From Anisakis pegreffii (lineage: Eukaryota > Nematoda > Chromadorea > Rhabditida > Anisakidae): a DNA stretch of 64,000 bases. Positions within the stretch are counted from its first letter, which is position 1, and each line of letters starts with the position of its first letter. The notes below the pieces were generated by a model. That model searched no databases, had not been told where the DNA came from, and was given only the letters and a program-made list of their open reading frames with translations. Of the stretch, positions 47,638-61,864 are shown in pieces. The DNA is taken from positions 124,001 to 188,000 of the forward strand of contig JAPYMA010001582.1 of NCBI GenBank assembly GCA_035041965.1, read 5' to 3'. A program made the translations under genes and the position numbers.

Positions 47638-50600
47638 TTAGACTACCGACGGCTCACTGGAAGTGCTATGAGAGGATTTAGCGCTCTTGGGCGCTGGTTT
47701 CGTGGCACATGAGAGAGCCTCAGCGTAGGACGGTAACGGAGGCACTTCGTCGTCGTTCAACGGACTTGCATAGCATGTTCCCCGAGAGTCGCACTTCAAC
47801 ATATACGGTTTATTGTAGTCAATCGGTGCCGGTATATTCGTAGGATTCACACCTGAAATTAATTTGTGGACATCCAATCGCAAACTCGATATCGCGTTTG
47901 TGAATTCCTTCTACACTTATAAATCTTCGCTCTGTTTACGAAAGTCATAAAATGATACTCATAATGCGTTGCTCTTTCTTATAATAAAATGAGGTTTGGA
48001 CTCTGAACATTGGACTAATGATTTCGAGTTGTTTACGAGAAGTAAAAGTGGAACATAAAGGTGCATCCAGCTAATACCTTGTTATATAACGTGCATGATC
48101 GATTAGCTTATCATTATCAATTTATGAAACAGAATCCCAACTGAAGCATTAAAGTAATCAACTATTTTTCCTTATTTGCTTGCCTATACGTTCTATGAGA
48201 GTGCATTCGTGCAATTTTGAAAATTCAAATTTTTGTGTAATCATTTCAAAAACCGATTTTGCTGAAAGCGTGAAAGAAACTGAAATTGTCATCAATGATG
48301 AATGAAAAATTATCGTTTCTGTGATCAGTGATGCTGTGTTTGGAACGGAACGTCACTGATCACGTAGAAGTTATTACTATTGATGAGATATTGAGAAAAT
48401 AGAGCGCAATGATGTACTACTTTACAGCGAATTCTCTGAAGTGCAAGCGATGTGACATGGTGTGACCTCACAAATTTGCAATGAACTCTTCAATCTACTC
48501 AATCAAATCTCATGGTTAATGCATGCTGAACGCTCGCTTGATCGCAGTGCACTTTTGCTGTCACGCCACATTTATGTAAGCAAATCCAAACGCACAACGT
48601 CACCAGCCCACAAAAAAATAGTGCAATCGCAAATACGAATGAAAATAATGAGAGCATTGCGATAAAAAACGACGAGAACAAGAGCCATAAGTGATAAAAC
48701 GAGAGTAATAATTGATAAAATAATCAGCGATTACACTGATACTAACCACTTAATTCAGCATTGCGTTGTCGCTCGGTACGTGGGTGAAGGCAACAAGTGC
48801 ACGTTGATATTGAGCAAACAACACCGAACAGTGTACCGAACACAAAAAATTGACAAATTAATTGTGAACTCAACGTTGCGCCTGAAAAAGAAACAAATTG
48901 AAATTACGTATCTTATCAATATTCACTCATTGAATTCCATCAGATGTGGTACTTGAGAAAAATTCAAATGGTGTAAAAGATGATATTTAATATCGCTATC
49001 GTCATAATAGTCTTTATCATGATCATGATATGTAATGATAAATGTTCAATAATTGTTCATTGGAGTCTGGAATTGAAGTACGATTGAATTCACTGAACTC
49101 CATAGTTTTTTCTACTGTCTAAATTTAGATGTCAGAAACCAGAAGAACTCAACGTTTAAGTATGACTGAAAATGATATTCATCAATAAGGGTACAACCAA
49201 AGAGCAGATTACAATGCACCTGAGAGAAACGAAAAAACTAGTGAGAGTTGCACTAATTTTAACAGATATTTACTGGGAATCTTGAGAAAATTTTCTGTGA
49301 TGAATAGAACAATATGCATTGACAGGAAAATTTATGTCAAAGTGACGGCAAACGAAAAAATTCTTCGTGATTTTCTCCGTCGCAATTCAGTAAAAATAGA
49401 AACACCGGTAAAGTTTGCATGATTGATGTTGATCAGTAGAAAATTTTCTGGTTTCCTTTTATGTCAGTTGATAAAATCGAAATTTTAGAGATCGGTAGTC
49501 AAAAATGAAAATTTAGAGCACCAAAAATCATTTCTCACTCATTTATCGACACGTTTTCACGCAAAAACCGTCAACATATATGCTCTGTACCAATTTGTCA
49601 ATTCAGTGATTTCAGGTGTATATAAAAACGCACCAGGTTAAGGGAACATGTCATGAAAACTACGAGCTGTATTGGCCGAAAGCTAATTGTAAGGAAACTT
49701 TATCGCATTGATATGAAAAGAACAGCTCAAATGATCGCTAAATTCAAACTGATTTCCAGCATCTTGTGTATTCCTGACTAGTTTGTTGATATCAGTTCAA
49801 CAAAAAATCCCATGAAACATAAAAATCCGGCAAACAATTTAAAAGAATTAGAATGCTCGAAAAAGCTGGAATTCCTCCCGATAAAAGATTCATTTCATTC
49901 CGAATAATCAGATGACCAATCAGACAGTATTTGTATCTGACGAATTCCTGAACGTTAGCGAACTATATGATTGAATGAATTAAAAATCAAACGTCCGACT
50001 AACCACTAGGTGGCGATGGAGCTGATCGGTTTGATGAGGAAGTGGTAGTGACCACTGCTGATGAGTTGGATATGCTGTCATCACTTCTATTATCACTAAT
50101 ATCACCACCCATATTTATATCAGTTCGCAATTGAACTTCGTCGATTTGTTTCCTCAGAAATTGTTCTAAGGTACTTCGTAATTTCTCAGCCGAAATTGTG
50201 TTCAAATTCATTTTCTCATGCGAAAATTCGTCACTGTTGTCGAGTAGAAATGTCGCTTCGTTCTTTAACGCCTGAAGCAACTTCTCGCGTGTTTCATCCA
50301 GATTGACTGGAATCGTCTCCTGCAATAACATTATAAAATTAAGAGCAATATGCGCTGCATCTAACATTCTTTAAAACGATACCAAAACCAACTGTTCCAT
50401 CGTCTTATTATCAGTTGCTCAATTTTTTATCATTACATAGAATCGCTTATTATTATCACTTGGACGTTAAATGGTTGTTTTGTGAGTCGCTGCGAGCGAT
50501 CAGCGGAATATTTATATTACTAGAGTTATGATTATTTATTGGATTGATATTTGGTGACGATTAATTATGCTAAGTATTCACGGCGACTAATTAATTACTC

Positions 50601-51262
50601 GGTTGTGTTCGGTTGGCCTGCTCGCCTAGCCAGCTGGGTGGCGTGAATTGAGGCTAAAACAATGCGCACGGAAACGCGAGCATTGTGGCCAGCAACGTTA
50701 TAAACGTTTGATAGCCTGGCTAATCCAGGTAATCCAGGTAACCAGGTAACTTAGAATCTCTTAATTCACATAAGACATGTGGGAGCGCATTTCATTTTTG
50801 ATAAAATCATACGAAGATAAAATTGACGAAATAAAATCAACGGAGCAGTAATTTTCGATGGGGAAATTTCATTGATGCCCAAAATCGCATGGTTAGATAT
50901 GTTTGAGGTTCAATTGTGTCAGTCAGTACCTTTGTGTTTTTCTCCGCAGAATGAGTTCGTTTCATAGAGGTAGAAGAAGAAGAGGAGGAATGTGCTGAAC
51001 TGTCGTCGGCTTGTCGAGTGGAATTGTTGCTGAGTATCAGCTCGATCACATCCTCAGCGGATCTATTCAGAACAGACAGCAACCTGTCAGAATTATCATC
51101 AACGGTGTTGCTGCTGTTGTTGCTTCCTGATGATGACGGTTGCGTTGCTGTGGCTGCTGGATAGCAACTAACTGAATCGACGTTGAAGCATAGCATAAGC
51201 CAAAAAACGATGATCGACTCGAGCTGGTTAGTGCAAATGACTGGGCATGCCATTCTTCTCAT
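47638..51262 (-). CDS. Ser/Asn-rich, probably secreted protein of unknown function (287 aa)
   Basis: Exons 51262-50930, 50319-50004 and 47852-47638 on the minus strand join with GT-AG ends and matching phases to 287 codons plus TAG/TAA-type stop. The N-terminus holds a hydrophobic leader (SIIVFWLMLCFNV) after a 15-residue n-region, ending near VSC. It is followed by a Ser/Asn-rich segment with several N-glycosylation sequons (NNSS, NRSA, NNST). Exon 2 is predicted helical and acidic (LDETREKLLQALKNEATFLL), with a Ser-rich tail ending in PSPPS. Exon 3 ends in a Pro-rich tail with PPLPSYAEAL, an LPxY-type WW-domain motif more usual in cytosolic tails, so an undetected membrane exon in the 2.1 kb second intron is possible. 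No family is recognised. Confidence 0.55.
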
Positions 51263-51277
51263 GCAGCCACAACGATC

Positions 51278-54200
51278 ATGGAATTTTCAACGACGAGTAA
51301 TTCTGAAAGTTCGAATTTCAAGTCACTGGAAATAAGTTTTTATTCCAGTAAGTTGATTTTTTTCGTGAAGATAATCCACTTCAACTTCAATGAATTCCAA
51401 TCGCTACATCGTCATCATCTCGTTAGCGCAACCAGGAATTTCAATCATTCAATTATACACATCAATACATCGTTCGAATTCACTAACGGACGGAAGGAAA
51501 AGATCCGTCCTCCGTCAGTCGCTCGTTGCGCGTTGTATTCATTGATTGTTACTCGTTTATGATTATAAACGAGTAAATCAATTATTCATTCGCTTGATAC
51601 AATAATGAGCACTCTCTTATACATATTTACTTAACATCATGAATAAAGTGTTCAGTTTTATGAAATTTTCCCAAACAGAGGATGCAAACGTAGGTATAAG
51701 TAGGTATAAGTGAACGTAGGTATAAGTGCACATGCTGCATGAATTCGAATCGGCATGCTAAACTGATTCAACCGGTTCTCTAAGAGGTATTTTACATTTT
51801 GAAGATGATCACTTTCAAGTAACAGATAATAAATTAGCAAATGTACGTACATCCCTAAGCATGTTTCATTCAAGTAACAGATACGTGTTTCAATTTGAAA
51901 TGGTCTTTTAAGCAAGGACTCAAACTGGTCTTACCACGATGGAACTCTCAACGTTCCTCCCTCCCACCAAAGGTCATTAATGGTTGAGAGCGTTGTAATA
52001 TGTTATCGACATTGATGTGTTGCATCCAAAAATAAAAAAAGAGCTGATATGAATGATGATCACAATTTGCTGATTACTAGCTGCTGGAAAGGCTTCGAAA
52101 CCGCCTGAGAAAATGCTTACAATTAGTTACAAAACACTTTATCTATTGAAAATGACAAAAATTAGCTCTATGTATACTTCGAGAGTATGATTAACACACC
52201 CTAATTAACTATGTTAACCAGAAATTATATAAGTTGATCAATAGGTAGATGTCTGCATCAGATTCACGAAGACTGTTTCTCAGAATGGGATTATAAGAAC
52301 ACGGGTATCCCAAACACAAAATCACGGGTAACACGGGTATCCCAAACACAAGCACTTCCTAGTTAGCAGCTGGCTGTCGCACGATGGATAGAACAATATT
52401 AACAATCATATCAAATCACTCATTCTGTGTTCGTGAAAGGTGATAATTACGTAACGTATATAAGAAGCATAGTACATCTTAATTGTAAACAATAATCTCA
52501 TATTACATGCGATGATGTAATGTGATTAAAAAACATTCACATTTTGTTATCAGTCACACGAATAGCGTCACCTGTTGTGAGATCATCAGCTTTTTTCACA
52601 CATCACAAAAGATCCTACCCACTAGCATGATTAGTCCAAACCTTAATTCAGTCATTCATATTTTGGAACTGACTTCCAGAGCATCTAAAAAACGTTTTTG
52701 AGTGACACTTTTCAATCATCCGAGTGAGTGAACTGAAAGCTGTTTCCTTGAAAATGTAAAGAAACCAAGTAGGCGTAATTTTAAAGCATTTTTCAGCTTC
52801 TACTTAATCTTCAAACTAGTAAATTGATTTGATTATGCGCCGCGGCGCATTCTCTGAAATGAAAGTGAAACGAAGGCAAGTCAAAACCTATCATAGAATG
52901 CATTACTCACTTATCCTGAACAGTAAAACTATCTTTTGAGGATGTACTTTTTGCGAAAGACTCATTCATAGTGACATTTTCGAAACACGTCGAAGAGGTG
53001 AACACGGACTTCAGGCGCTAATACGTCATTGAGTGATTTGTGTGCTAATTGGTACTGTAACTAGAACAATAATGCATACCTCACTTTTATAGTGATTGCC
53101 GTTACGTATCACGCATCCTCCGATGACATTTCGAAGTACGAAAGCGAGTTGTCGTCATCACAGCAATTGTTCTTTCGCTTTCGTGGAAACAAATTACAGC
53201 AAAACATAAATGATTACTTCCTAAAAGCGGTTAAACTGCCATCAGCACTTCTCTCAATTCGGATAGTTTTTACTGGCCAACATTTTGCGCAATAAATTCA
53301 GATTCTTTTCGCAGCTCAATTCTTCACTCATTGTTGAGCTTTTTCCTTGATCGTCTGCTCTTATGCTGTACATTCCCCAATCTCAGTTCACTCCACAACT
53401 ATAAATTTCATTTTTTCCCAAAGGTCTACATTCCCGGAATATACTACATTCGAAGTTATATGGTACAGAGCAGGTAAAGCAATGGCTCGAAAGAACAGTG
53501 ATATTTACACCGAATTTATACTTTCTTGAATAGTAATAGGATTATCAGAAGAGGATTATAAACCTGACCGATGAAGGACAAATCAACAATAGTAAGTAAG
53601 AAAGTACGAATAGCAGCAACAAAATAACGTAAGCACTTTTAAAAGACATGAAAATAACGAAGACGAGTAAACAACATTCAATCCTCTCATCATTTCGCTG
53701 TCGAATCACCGATGATCATGAGCACTTCGTGTGACCGACTGAAGGTATTTAAACGTACAACATTAATCCGAAAAGAACAATCCGAAAACTGAGCTAATAT
53801 AGAGAAAATTCTCATAGTTTGATGCAATGATCCCAAAAAATTACCACCATTAGCCACGCAGTCTACATCCTATTCATAATGCCCACTTTGTTCATAGGTA
53901 AAAAGCAGCAAAAAAACCGAATGAATGGAGAAAATCTTAGGTATGAATTGAAGCTTTGAAATTCAGTAAGATTATGTGAATAGGCCAATTCAGCCATCAG
54001 AAAATTGCTTTCGAGTATTCCAAACAATGACATGCAATGAATAAAAAATTATGCGCTCTTAAGTGCTAATACGTTTCAAACAAGTGCTTTGCTTAATCGT
54101 ATTTCACTCTATCGCACACTCCTCAAAGTAGCTTTCATCCAACCTTTCAATCGAACTCACTTATCACGAAACAAATAACTACTTCCGGTCGATTACCATA

Positions 54201-55043
54201 AATGCGCATTCCCATAGTTTTAATGTTTGCACGCCAAATGGGTACTCGTCTATTCTGATTTTTCTACTGTGACGAAAGTAGTCGACAAAATTCATTGAAA
54301 TATATTCCATGAGAAATTCACACACACATCATCCATCGAAATATCGATATACTCAAAAAATTCCACATCATTATGTTCAGCAATTTGAAAAAGTCCACTA
54401 AATGTAGATGATCGCCTACTGCAATTGAGCACGTAAATGAGTTTTAATTAGATCGAATCGAAGACAATCGCACTCTTCTTAGTCTATGCGAAAAACCAAT
54501 CTGAAATGATTGTTCTGAGTTGGAATTTGAGCATGGGAATTCAAGATATTACAAGAAATGGATGAAAATGACGAATATCACACCCGATATACATCAATGA
54601 ATTCGAACACTTTCTCAACGAATCATTTGATATTAATTCAGTGAAACTGGCAGCAGAGAGTGTGACTAATCAATGGTCATGCACATGGAACAACATAGAC
54701 GATAACAATAATAACTACATTAATAATAATGACAATGATGATGGCGATGAATGGAAATTTGAAATGTGTGATGTGGAAATTGAAATAGAACAACCAAAAT
54801 TGATCGAAGGAAGGACGAAGTAAGTTGCAGTGGCGATGGCAGTTGATGACCTTAAAAAGTGCCAGAGTGGCACTCGTCAGTCAAATTAATATTCTTACAC
54901 CATCACCAAATGCATTTCGTTTCCTTCAACTCGTCAATTTTCAACGCATAAATTCATACAAATTCATTGCTGACAACGCATGCAATATTTATGTGTAATT
55001 CAGAGTGTGCACAAACCCACGTCCCGGCCGCTATACATGTTGA
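51278..55043 (+). CDS. tentative multi-exon gene of unknown function
   Basis: Proposed exons are 51278-51347, 53093-53229, optionally 53424-53462, 53549-53591, 54642-54819 and 55004-55043, giving 155 or 168 residues. Junction phases agree throughout. The best-supported exon is 54642-54819: a TTAATTCAG acceptor, a 58-codon open frame with an Asn/Asp-rich run (DNNNNYINNNDNDDGDE) and W/C residues, and an AA|GTAAGT donor. The final exon reads VCTNPRPGRYTC and stops. No signal peptide or known domain is visible. The weakest part is the first exon: its ATG is only 15 bases from the start codon of the minus-strand gene, leaving no room for separate promoters. Chains of this kind can arise by chance in AT-rich DNA. 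Confidence 0.3.
51690..51730. repeat. short tandem repeat GTAGGTATAAGT
   Basis: Three copies of the GTAGGTATAAGT word, the first two overlapping by sharing GT and the third after a GAAC spacer. Confidence 0.8.
52298..52351. repeat. 22-base direct repeat, two copies
   Basis: AACACGGGTATCCCAAACACAA at 52298 recurs at 52330 after a 10-base spacer. No coding potential seen around it. Confidence 0.8.
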
Positions 55044-56158
55044 TGAAGTGCATTAATTAATGATCATGTAATGTCCAATTGGAATATTCAAAATCGATTA
55101 ATCAGTTGTTTATAGCGGTGGGACAACTGAATACAACCAGCTAGCGAAACGAATCACATTCGATGAATACAGATTAACACTGAGCGAGAAAAAACTGTCG
55201 AGAAGCATTAGCAAAATTCAACTGAACGTATTGCGTTCGTTACTATTTCATTTGTTGTTTGGATATGATTGTCGTTAAAAAAGATGACAGTCATCGGAAA
55301 GCGCAAATAAAACTTTAGTCATGCAGACATAGTTAGTCATTCGTAGTTCTAGTGTGAATGATCGTGAAATTTCATAACCCAGCGGAAACGGAGTGATTTT
55401 TTAAATACATATGCTCAATTGGAAATTGAATGATGCATTGTAAAATTTAGCGTATTTTCGAGGTAATGGCACATGCTCATTCACAAACAGACACGCATAG
55501 AAGAAATCTCATGTATTCACACAGCACTAGAATGTGAGAAAATGTATGTACGAATGTAGTTGAATGCTGCATGCATGGATTACGGCTAATAACTTCATAA
55601 TGCCATTTGTTTACGGCGAAAGACGCTTATCTGATTCAATTTTTCCTATGAAACCGTTTTTATGCTCACAACGATTTTAATAATTCGTGGTCGAGCGAAA
55701 TTTTATTATGAACAATCGTAAAACTGAATCGCGCAATCACGTATCGAATGATTATTACTATTTTAAATTCAGCCAAGTTCACATTCATTCTAGGGAATGC
55801 ATTCTCGTTATGATAGCCAAAAAATGTTGTGAAAGTTGCTTAAGCTGCTATTAGCCAATGAACGTTACGCTACGAAATTTGCAGCTTATCACACACTGTT
55901 AAATTAGGTCTCATCTTATTGCATATCCGTTGTCTAACGATGATCACATGAGCTGGAGTGGATAATGAATGAAACGGGTGACTTAACTTAGATACTAGCA
56001 GATGGCTGTCTCCAATTTGATGAAATGGAGATCGGATCGCAACACTGCTCAGCAGGTGCAACTGAAGTGATCTCATTGCATCAGAAGACGGAATGAAGCG
56101 AATTGATGGATTTCATGTTGATAGGAATTTCAGCTGTGAATGAATAATTACATCCGCA

Positions 56159-56200
56159 GTGTGACGTGTTACAGCTTAAGTGTGACGTGTTACGGCTTAA
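56159..56200. repeat. 21 bp tandem duplication
   Basis: GTGTGACGTGTTACRGCTTAA occurs twice back to back (56159-56179 and 56180-56200), differing at one base. The TGACGTGTTAC core resembles a bZIP-type half-site, but no adjacent gene is known. Confidence 0.85.
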
Positions 56201-59200
56201 ACATATTTAATGTCACCAGTACAATAGCATAACAATCCTCTTGAACTGCTTGAAGAGGAAAAGAAACAGTGTAGCGGACACTAGAGTGCTTCTGTGGGAT
56301 ATTTCTGGAGTACTAACGCACTTCTTTCCGCCATGCGAGATCTACAATTCCCTCTACCATGCATTTATGCCTATTCATGCTCATAATCCTTGATTGCCTG
56401 AAATGAATGCGATTGAAATTCTAGGCATGATACGGCATGCATCTGATATTGACTTGAAAGCTGACGCAATACTGAACTACTTACTGGTAAGTTCAAAATT
56501 TGGTTAGCGAACACGATCGCTGTGGGCGATCATTCGAATGTATACAATTGTCACGATGGTAGACTGGCATTGGTAATCGGTTTCGTTTATGAAGTCAAAA
56601 TATTTATAAGCAATGAATATTCCGTATTGATTTGTGGAACGGTTAATATGACAATAGCTATGGATCAGCTGCATTAGTATAATTCGAATCGCTAGGTATT
56701 ACCGGTAGACTCAGAAATAATAGTGGTTTGTGGCGTCGGTTGCGCTTTTAACAGCTATTGCAAGCTATCATTGAGCACTTACTCACTCAATCAATCCAAT
56801 CGTATGCTTGGGTTTATTCCGAACTGTTCATCTCGGAAATCATTGGGCAATGCGGGAGAGAACTTCTATGCTTCGTGTATGTAAGGACAACATGGTGTTG
56901 AAATAGAGCTAATCGTGTATGAATCAATTATCTTGAAGATTTACATTCCCACAAGCACAAGAACATCCACAAAAAATGCTCACTTCAAATGAATTTCAAA
57001 CAAGGAGGCACGAAAGAAACTATAGCTGAACAGGATTCAACAAATAAAGTAATGGAATCGCAACAAGTAATGAAAGGAAATGAACTGTAATTCACTGAGG
57101 AAAGAAGTCGACATCCTCATCATCAGAGTAGAATCTAAAGAAAGTTTTTGCGATAGAAAGGAAAAGCACCCACTGCTATGGAGCGGAGCGTTCATCAACA
57201 AGCGCAGTTTCAGTCGATTGCGTTTCCTCGTCCTTTTAAAGGCTTTTTTTTCATTTAACCCTATTTACCATTCCAACCGCTTCTTTGACATTGTTAATCA
57301 ATTGAAAAGTAGTAAGCAATCGTCTCAAACAAACCAAAGTGCATGTGCGTCGTTTCCTTGTTGGTTCGTCAAGTTTCATCTGTTTTGAAATTTCACCACA
57401 TTTAACAAAATCTCAAAACCAGCAGTCATTACCAGTGATCAATTAGACGCACTGATTTGACCCAATAGATTGAAATGCAATCATTGTCTGAATTTAAAAA
57501 ATCAGGTCATAAACATCGATCATCGCTTGAAAACTACACAATAGCCATTTGATTCTGAATAGGTCATAAATTCAATACTTTCCATCGCAAATGCTGAATG
57601 TGACGCATCAAGATAAACATGCTGTGTGGTTTTGCTGTCTAAAAGGGTGTTTATAAGAACAAGAATGACGGTGATTATCAGTTGATGCAGTAAGTGTGAT
57701 TGTGATTTGTTATTTATTGTTTCAGTTGAAATATCATTCATTCATCTTTATTAATGAGCACGATTTTGGAATTTTTTTTCCAATCTTGAGCAGATCAGTC
57801 TGCTAGTTTTCACTTACACTCATAAATTTTCGTAGAGGTACTTCCTCGATGAAAGGCCAGCAATGAACATTGCTACAACTTCCTATACCTCAACTATCAT
57901 TCGGTAGCTATTGTTTCGTCCATTTCCTTCTCGTAGTCATCTGGTTTACTCGTACCTCATTCAAAATATCAATTTCTCAGGTCTAAATTTTCAGTTACTC
58001 AATTTCGGTTTCGACTGGCTTCGTTCACATCAGTATTTCAATCCAAACTGACATTGAATGAAGTGTTGAAATGAATCGAAATGACTGGAAATGAATTTCG
58101 AATGAACAGATTCATCAAATATATCGTTCGATAGAAGCAAATCCGCATGCACTTTTATGCATTTGAGACTTGAGAAAGCAGAGAAAACTCGAGGAATCTT
58201 AGCCAAAGGATCAATGCAAAATACTACTCTCACCATACTCAGCTTCCGTTAACATTCCGTTAGTCTATGAACCAGTGAATTCCGCTTCTAGCTGGCCTGC
58301 TTTATTCCCACTCTGACCTACAACGAGAGAACAGAACAACTTTTGAAAATGTGGTGAAGGAGCGGAACAAAACAGTTTTGACGATGGATCAAGACAGAAC
58401 AATTTAGATGTTGTGTGAACAGAAGAAAGAAGGATAATTGAAAAGCGGATATAATAAGTAGAAAACGGAATATTGAAAGGATACGAGACAATAGAGTGGT
58501 TTACCAATAGTGTGGAAAAAACACATCATCAATATTAAAGCGAGCTTTTGACGCTTGGAACCAAAGAGGAACTGGTTTCCAAGGTTGCTTTTCGACTATT
58601 TTTAGACTTTCGTGCCATTTTCAGACATTCCAACAATTGACTATTCAGAACCTTCTCTAAGCAGAAGTTTTTTTAGACTCGTTAAACGGAAAAGTACACC
58701 AGACAGCAGTTCGCTGAACGAACATTTTAACATTCAAAAGACCGAAATTCGAAAGTGTCTGCTAGTGAAACGATCCAAGCTGAAATTTGGTGTTATATCC
58801 AGTGCCCAATTCAGTGTTCAGTGTATCCAGTAGTTGAGAGATTTCACAATCGGTTGGAGAAATTTGTTCGAGACAGTTTGCCAAGGAAAATCTTGCTGAA
58901 ATAAAATCTGAAATCATAGAGAAACGGAATTCAAACAGCGCATCTATGCTCAAAGCGTTGATATTGTGATCACTATGGAAATGACTATGAAAATTAATTT
59001 TCTCCGTAAGAAGCAATAAAAACGTTAAATGCACCTTAAACATGCATCATTATGTTATTATAGCAACTATCGCAAAGCACTAAACAGCTTTTAATAGCAG
59101 AATATCAGATGATAACAGCGCATCAACAATGTTCAAATTTAATCCTTCATTACCAAATGTCTTCGAAATGAGGTGACACTGAAACGGAGTCAGCAAATAG

Positions 59201-60847
59201 CAATAACAAATACAACGATGAATAGCCACAACGTGCAGCTGATAACAAAAAGTGTTCTCATTTGTTATACGAACAGTGTCGTTGAATGGTGCAATTAAAG
59301 CAGCGAAATGCTGCTGTGATCTGTGATGTTACGCACTCGGATCGACTGCAAAACTCTGCGATCACAGCAAAGATATGCATCTATCATAAACATTTTCTTC
59401 GTGATTTTTTCTGCAGACAGAAACTTTAAACTGAATAGTGATAATAATGATGAATTGATAGACTTAAAGTAATATCATGTTATCGATACTGTCAGCTAAC
59501 TACACTGAACACAACAATTATCATAACAATAACTCCTATCGAACGATAACAGTAATGTTCACAGTTGCAATAACAACATTCGTAGACATAACATAAGCAG
59601 CAATAATTACAATAACGACAACATTTCAATGTGTTATTCAAACGTTTCTGAGAAAATCTTTTGTGCGACGACTTGATCCGTTATGAGACCAACAAAGCAT
59701 CAAAACACAATAGTTTCTTCAAAATGAGGAATGGTCTGCGATCTGTTTATTTGTGCTCTGTCCTGTTGCTAGACGACTGCAGGGAATGATATGTGAAAAC
59801 GAGTGAATTGAACCGACATGCAGCACAAATCTGAGAGGATATTCTTCTAGGGTTAGTAATAGAGAAGGATTTGTAATATAAGTGCATGAGTTCAAAGAAT
59901 CGTCGCAATGACTCTAAAGAATGTCTTGGATGCCGCATAAATTGAAATTTATTGATTTCTCTCGATGTCAATCATCTTCCTTGAGATCAATCACTCAGAA
60001 AAACATCTGCAATAATTGCGAGCGATAAAAGACCCTAGTGTGATCCAAAACGAGTCCTGGTCATTAGTCTATTGAACAGGTTATAAAATCAATTCAGTAC
60101 ACATGAGAACTAGGTTAAAACATTTAAAATATCTTACAATTAGGATCCCATACGATGATGAGTAGTGAAACCCCATCTAAAGAGTGTCAAAAATGAACTA
60201 GATATACCGTGAATATTACTTTATAAATACAAAAATTTGAATTCCTTACTAAAACCCAAGAACAATGCAAGGAAAGATAGGAGAATTCATCGTTGCAGAC
60301 ACATCAAAAATTGACTCTGCAACAAAAATGTTCCGAATTGAGAGTGTTTTTCATGAATTTTTGAAATCATGAAGACCTTGGAAACCAGTTTTCCACTTCC
60401 ATTCCTCCATCTACCTAATGTCAATTTCCATCAACGCAGTCTCCCAACTGGTTCATTGGAACAACTCGACCACTAGTGAGTTAACGTCAAGCAAAACGTC
60501 TGTATTTTGAGTATGGTTAGTGCAAATTGTTCTGCTTTCATGACCACAACACACTCACAATCAGTCACATTTCAATCGATCATCTGCCGTCAACTTCTTG
60601 TTTGTAAGCAACATGGAAAGCATCGGAAATATGAATTTATAGAGCTGCTAACAGTTTTCTGTTTCAAAAACAGAAATCGAAGAAACAGTTCTCCAGATAT
60701 ATCTTACTACATAAATACGAGCTCATTGACAGAATGCAAGATGCAAAACTCAGAGGGAATAATATACTTCTTAGATGAGAATTCACAAGAGATTCCACAA
60801 AAATGAATTCATTCTAATTATAAGTCGACTGAAAATTGTTACTAGCT

Positions 60848-60949
60848 CGAATTTAGCAAACGGAATAAAAAACTATGTAATCATTAGAATGGTTTTGCGT
60901 GGATTGATTGATATAATAACATAATTACTATGGGTGATAATAGATTCTG
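60848..60949. repeat. 102 bp direct repeat, copy 1
   Basis: From TCGAATTTAGCAAACGGAAT to TAGATTCT. It matches 61763-61864 along its whole length with a handful of substitutions and no obvious length change. Confidence 0.85.
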
Positions 60950-61762
60950 AACTTGATAATTAGTTGATTATTTGAACTGAATGCATGGATGCCGTACTTA
61001 TTGCAGTTGTATGACGAGCGATGAATTCATGATTGAGACATTATACTGCTACCTTCGTTGAAAGGTAAATCATACACGCATATGTCCAGAAATAATAATC
61101 AATTCTAATACCGAACCAATCCTGTTATTTTTGAATATGAACATTCTATGAGGTGTGAGTACCTTATCTACGAAGAAATAATGTGTATGCTTCTGCAAAA
61201 CATCTTTTGTTCAGTGTTCAATGGTCAACCAATAAATAATTGCTTTCAACCACCTCATAGTGTGTTTGCTCCAAAAATTAATGGCTAACGGAAAGATAAG
61301 ACTGAGAATAAATCAACAGTGAATTAAATATTAAAAACCTATCACACAATCAAAACAATAGCATTCTCTTGGAATACGCCAGCGAGTTGATTTGAACCGA
61401 TGACATGGGAAAAAGCAATCGCAAAACTGAATTGATCTGCAGTGATCACTCATTCCAAAGGAAATCCGATTGTTTTTACGCCCCTACGATTCGACCAGAC
61501 CGGTTGACTTACCAATAATTCGTGAAGCGACCGATGCTAATGACTATTGTGAATTGAATAATTCGACTTTATAATAAGCAGAATCATGAAGCGAGACTTA
61601 TCACATAATGTGAGGCGATCGTTGGCCAAATCATCACCGACGTTACATGATGTCATGAGACTTAGATGGCTTTCAGTGAGACAATAATCAAAATCGCCTT
61701 TGCTTCTAGAAGAGTAGTCGTCTGTCGTATAGGCTATGAGTCGAATTAAATTTGTTAAAAAA

Positions 61763-61864
61763 TCGAAGTTAGCAAACGGAACAAAAAACTATTTAAACAT
61801 TAGAATGGTTTTGCGTGAATTGATTGATATAATAACATAATTATTATGAGTGATAACAGATTCT
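61763..61864. repeat. 102 bp direct repeat, copy 2
   Basis: Counterpart of 60848-60949, offset by 915 bases. Frames within it are stop-filled, so it is more likely a repeat or duplicated non-coding segment than a gene. Confidence 0.85.

Noticed and set aside
48499..48681. Membrane-segment-like minus frame inside the second intron of the Ser-rich gene
   Set aside because: It was attractive as a missing transmembrane exon, but the open region upstream contains no AG acceptor and its phase does not fit.
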